A stretch of DNA of 7,748 nucleotides, taken from assembly GCA_027064245.1 (NCBI GenBank), contig JAMOPZ010000411.1:1-7748 (forward strand), in the 5' to 3' direction. Numbering within the stretch: the first letter of the stretch is position 1; every line of letters begins with the position of its first letter. The DNA is from Campylobacterales bacterium (GTDB lineage Bacteria; Campylobacterota; Campylobacteria; Campylobacterales; Arcobacteraceae). The translations under genes and the position numbers were made by a program. A model generated the notes under the pieces. It saw only the letters and a list, made by a program, of their open reading frames with translations, searched no databases and had not been told where the DNA came from. Positions 5,703 through 7,748 of the stretch are shown piece by piece.

Positions 5703-7226
5703 ATGGAATATATTTTAATATCCGCAGTTGTTGCACTTATTGCATCAGCTATAAGTGTTTTTATAGTAAATAAACTGCATAGTGCAAAGTTCGATATATA
5801 TATCGAACAAGCAAAAGCAAAAGCAAAAGTTATAGAACATGAAGCACAAGTTATGTTACAAGATGCTAGACATAAAGCAAAAATAGATTTTGAAAAAGAG
5901 TTTAAAAATGCAAGACATGAACTAGAAACAAAAGAGAGAGAGTTAAATCATAGGATTGATACACAGTTAAAACAGATTCAAAGTGATAAAAATATAATAG
6001 AAAATAAAAAAAGTGAAGTAAGTGCCTTACAAACAGGTTTAGAACAACTTGAGAAAAACTATAAACAGAAGATAAAACAAGCAGTTAAAATACTTGAAAA
6101 TGCAAGTGGACTTACCCAAGATGAAGCAAAAGATTTACTTTTAAAACAAGTAAAAGATGACAATCGTGCAACAATAGCATCACTTTTTAGAAAAGAATAC
6201 AAGTTAGCAAAAGAGAATTCAAATAAAGAGATAAACAATATTTTATCAAATGCAGTTACAAGATATGCAGGTGAGTTTGCAGCAGAGAGACTTATAAATC
6301 ATATACCTCTTCCAGATGATGAAGCTAAAGGAAAAATCATAGGTAAAGAGGGGCGAAATATAAAAGCTTTAGAGTTTTGTTTAGGTGTAGATATAATTAT
6401 AGGTGATATACCAAATACAATAACAGTAAGTAGCTTTAATCTTTATAGAAGAGCTATATCAACTAGAACTATAACAATGCTTCTAGAAGATGGAAGAATA
6501 CACCCTGCAAAAATTGAAGAGGTTTACAGTAGTGTAAAAAAAGAGTTTGATGAAGAGCTTCATAAAGAGGGTGAAGAAACAATATTAGCCCTTGGGATAA
6601 AATCTATGCATCCAGATTTAGTACATCTAATAGGAAAATTAAGATATAGAGCAAGTTATGGACAAAATGCACTTGCACATACCCTAGAGGTTGCAAATCT
6701 TGCAGGGCTTATTGCATCTCAATTAGGTGGAGATACTATTTTAGCAAGAAGAGCTGGTCTTATGCATGATATTGGAAAAGCACTAACTCATGATATGCCA
6801 GGATCTCATGTAGATATAGGTGCAGATCTTTGTAAAAAATTAGGTGAACCAGAAGAAGTGATAAATGCTATTTATGCTCATCATGGACACGCTGATGCCT
6901 CTAGTATAGAAGCTGCTGCAGTTTGTGCTGCAGATGCACTAAGTGCGGCAAGACCAGGAGCAAGAAGAGAAGTTCTTGAAAGTTTTCTAAAAAGAGTTGA
7001 AGAGATAGAAGCTATTGCAATATCTCATGAAGGTGTTAGAAAAGCATATGCAATCAATGCAGGAAGAGAGCTAAGAATTATAGTAAATGCACAGCTTGTA
7101 AACGATGATGAATCTGTTCTTATGGCTACACAAATAGCAAAAGAGATAGAAGATAAAGTTCAATATCCAGGTGAGATAAAAGTAAATGTTATAAGAGAAC
7201 TAAGAGCTACTGGATATGCAAGATAA
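5703..7226 (+). CDS. rny: Ribonuclease Y
   Basis: RNase Y is a membrane-anchored endoribonuclease that starts bulk mRNA decay. This 507-residue protein has the full layout: an N-terminal membrane helix (about 3-23), a long charged coiled coil (about 30-185, rich in Lys/Glu/Ala), a KH RNA-binding domain with the GKEG loop (214-217, in GKIIGKEGRNIK), and an HD domain with H326 (AHTLEVANLAG), H355-D356 (MHDIGKALTHD), the H393-H394 cluster (YAHHGHAD) and D411. The C terminus (VNVIRELRATGYAR) is typical. The length is close to the usual 510-520. The ATG follows AAAGG at 5691-5695 by seven bases, the site overlapping the cyclo-ligase stop. A 20-bp palindrome lies in codons 29-36, between membrane helix and coiled coil. 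Confidence 0.97.
   Translation: MEYILISAVVALIASAISVFIVNKLHSAKFDIYIEQAKAKAKVIEHEAQVMLQDARHKAKIDFEKEFKNARHELETKERELNHRIDTQLKQIQSDKNIIENKKSEVSALQTGLEQLEKNYKQKIKQAVKILENASGLTQDEAKDLLLKQVKDDNRATIASLFRKEYKLAKENSNKEINNILSNAVTRYAGEFAAERLINHIPLPDDEAKGKIIGKEGRNIKALEFCLGVDIIIGDIPNTITVSSFNLYRRAISTRTITMLLEDGRIHPAKIEEVYSSVKKEFDEELHKEGEETILALGIKSMHPDLVHLIGKLRYRASYGQNALAHTLEVANLAGLIASQLGGDTILARRAGLMHDIGKALTHDMPGSHVDIGADLCKKLGEPEEVINAIYAHHGHADASSIEAAAVCAADALSAARPGARREVLESFLKRVEEIEAIAISHEGVRKAYAINAGRELRIIVNAQLVNDDESVLMATQIAKEIEDKVQYPGEIKVNVIRELRATGYAR
5789..5808. repeat. Perfect 20-bp palindrome within the start of rny
   Basis: GTTCGATATA is followed directly by its reverse complement TATATCGAAC. It encodes the KFDIYIEQ stretch just after the membrane helix and uses GAT ATA TAT ATC GAA, including an ATC codon that is uncommon in this gene. 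As RNA it would fold into a short hairpin about 85 bases after the start codon; as DNA it has the form of a dimeric binding site. Confidence 0.6.
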
Positions 7227-7238
7227 CCATAGAAGAAA

Positions 7239-7244
7239 AAGGAG
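7239..7244 (+). promoter_or_regulatory. Ribosome binding site fixing the GTG start of the solute-binding protein
   Basis: AAGGAG lies six bases (AAAATT) before GTG at 7251. It is the strongest Shine-Dalgarno in the window and decides the GTG start, since no ATG lies at the N terminus of this frame. Confidence 0.85.
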
Positions 7245-7250
7245 AAAATT

Positions 7251-7748
7251 GTGTATAGAAAAATATTATATTTATTTTTATTTTTAGGTTTAGTAAATCC
7301 TATTTTTGCTAATAAACTAGAAGAGATAAAAAAAGCTGGTGTTTTAAAAGCTGGAGTAAAGCATGATTATGAACCATTTGGATATAAAGATAAAAATGGA
7401 AAAGTGGTTGGTTTTGATCTGGATCTACTAGAATATATAGCAAAAAAATTAGGAGTTAAGCTAATAACTCAAAGAGTGACTTCTAAAAACAGAATAGATA
7501 TGGTTGCTAATGGCACTATTGATATAGCAGCAGCTTCTATGACACATAAAGTTGCAAGAGATGCAAATATAGACTTTACAATCTCCTATTTCTTTGATGG
7601 ACAAACTGTTCTTACAAGAAGCAATATACGAACAAAAAAAATAAGAGGTTTTAGTGGGAAAAAAATAGGTGCAATTGAGGGAAGTACAAGTGGACCAAAC
7701 TTTAAAAAACATGTTCCAAAGGCTAGGATGATATATTATACCTCATAT
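7251..7748 (+). CDS. Family 3 extracellular solute-binding protein, 3' end cut by the window
   Basis: These are the first 166 codons of a periplasmic binding protein of the SBP_bac_3 type, usually the substrate-capturing subunit of a polar amino acid ABC transporter. Residues 1-21 are a Sec signal peptide (YRKILYLFLFLGLVNPIFA, cut probably before N22). The mature part opens with the family pattern: KAGVLKAGVKHDYEPFGY, then GKVVGFDLDLLEYIAKKLGV, then a TIDIAAASMTHKVARD segment leading into IDFTISYFFDGQTVL, and KKIGAIEGSTSG. The Arg in KVARD corresponds to the ligand-carboxylate contact of the family. The gene starts 24 bp after rny with no terminator between, so it may be read from the same promoter. 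The specific ligand and any permease or ATPase genes cannot be judged from here. Confidence 0.9.
   Translation, partial: MYRKILYLFLFLGLVNPIFANKLEEIKKAGVLKAGVKHDYEPFGYKDKNGKVVGFDLDLLEYIAKKLGVKLITQRVTSKNRIDMVANGTIDIAAASMTHKVARDANIDFTISYFFDGQTVLTRSNIRTKKIRGFSGKKIGAIEGSTSGPNFKKHVPKARMIYYTSY

Noticed and set aside
5811..5828. Three tandem copies of GCAAAA in rny
   Set aside because: It encodes Ala-Lys repeats of the coiled coil, which is ordinary for this region and too short to suggest a contingency locus.
7461..7712. Open frame of 83 codons on the minus strand
   Set aside because: It is antisense to the solute-binding protein, which shows a strong ribosome site, signal peptide and family pattern; the Cys/Ser-rich product looks like an artefact.
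1..7748. Search for a new multi-gene system, mobile element, CRISPR array or RNA gene
   Set aside because: All sizeable frames belong to known housekeeping families with matching composition. No terminal repeats, transposase, spaced repeats or tRNA/rRNA-like structure were seen.

Overview
This window looks like ordinary chromosome from a Campylobacterota (epsilonproteobacterial) species. The DNA is very A+T rich, with a strong preference for AAA, ATA, TTA and AGA codons. It encodes a compact FtsY with no acidic A domain, a RecB-like AddA helicase-nuclease of about 900 residues, and an RNase Y, a set familiar from Arcobacter- and Sulfurimonas-like genomes. The genus cannot be settled from the sequence alone.

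The genes form two divergent blocks that meet in a gap of about 54 bp (5108-5161). The left block is transcribed leftward: a TlpA/ResA-like thioredoxin lipoprotein (5107 to 4490), ftsY (4490 to 3606), an addA-type helicase-nuclease (3568 to 830) and a DUF445 membrane protein (833 to 129). Start and stop codons overlap by 1 bp (TAATG) between the thioredoxin gene and ftsY and by 4 bp (ATGA) between addA and DUF445. The ftsY-addA gap is 37 bp. A short hairpin (113-130) overlaps the DUF445 stop codon and probably ends the operon. A well-formed sigma-70 type promoter for this block (TTGACA, 18 bp, TAAAAT) lies in the gap, with its -35 box inside the first codons of the rightward gene.

The right block is transcribed rightward: 5-formyltetrahydrofolate cyclo-ligase (5162-5692), RNase Y (5703-7226) and the first 166 codons of a family 3 periplasmic solute-binding protein (7251 to the edge). 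Spacings are 10 and 24 bp, each gene has a clear Shine-Dalgarno site, and I see no internal terminator, so co-transcription is likely.

The proteins belong to unrelated housekeeping processes: protein targeting, periplasmic thiol redox, recombinational repair, folate salvage, mRNA turnover and nutrient uptake. I found no mobile element, CRISPR array, toxin-antitoxin pair, RNA gene or defence island, and nothing I would call a new system. The points worth a second look are small: the overlapping divergent promoters with an inverted repeat, two hairpin-forming sequences around the start of rny, an altered TGQ motif in FtsY, the coupling of addA to a DUF445 gene, and a 13-bp tandem repeat at the left edge. 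Two starts differ from the longest open frames: the thioredoxin starts at 5107 and the cyclo-ligase at a GTG at 5162.
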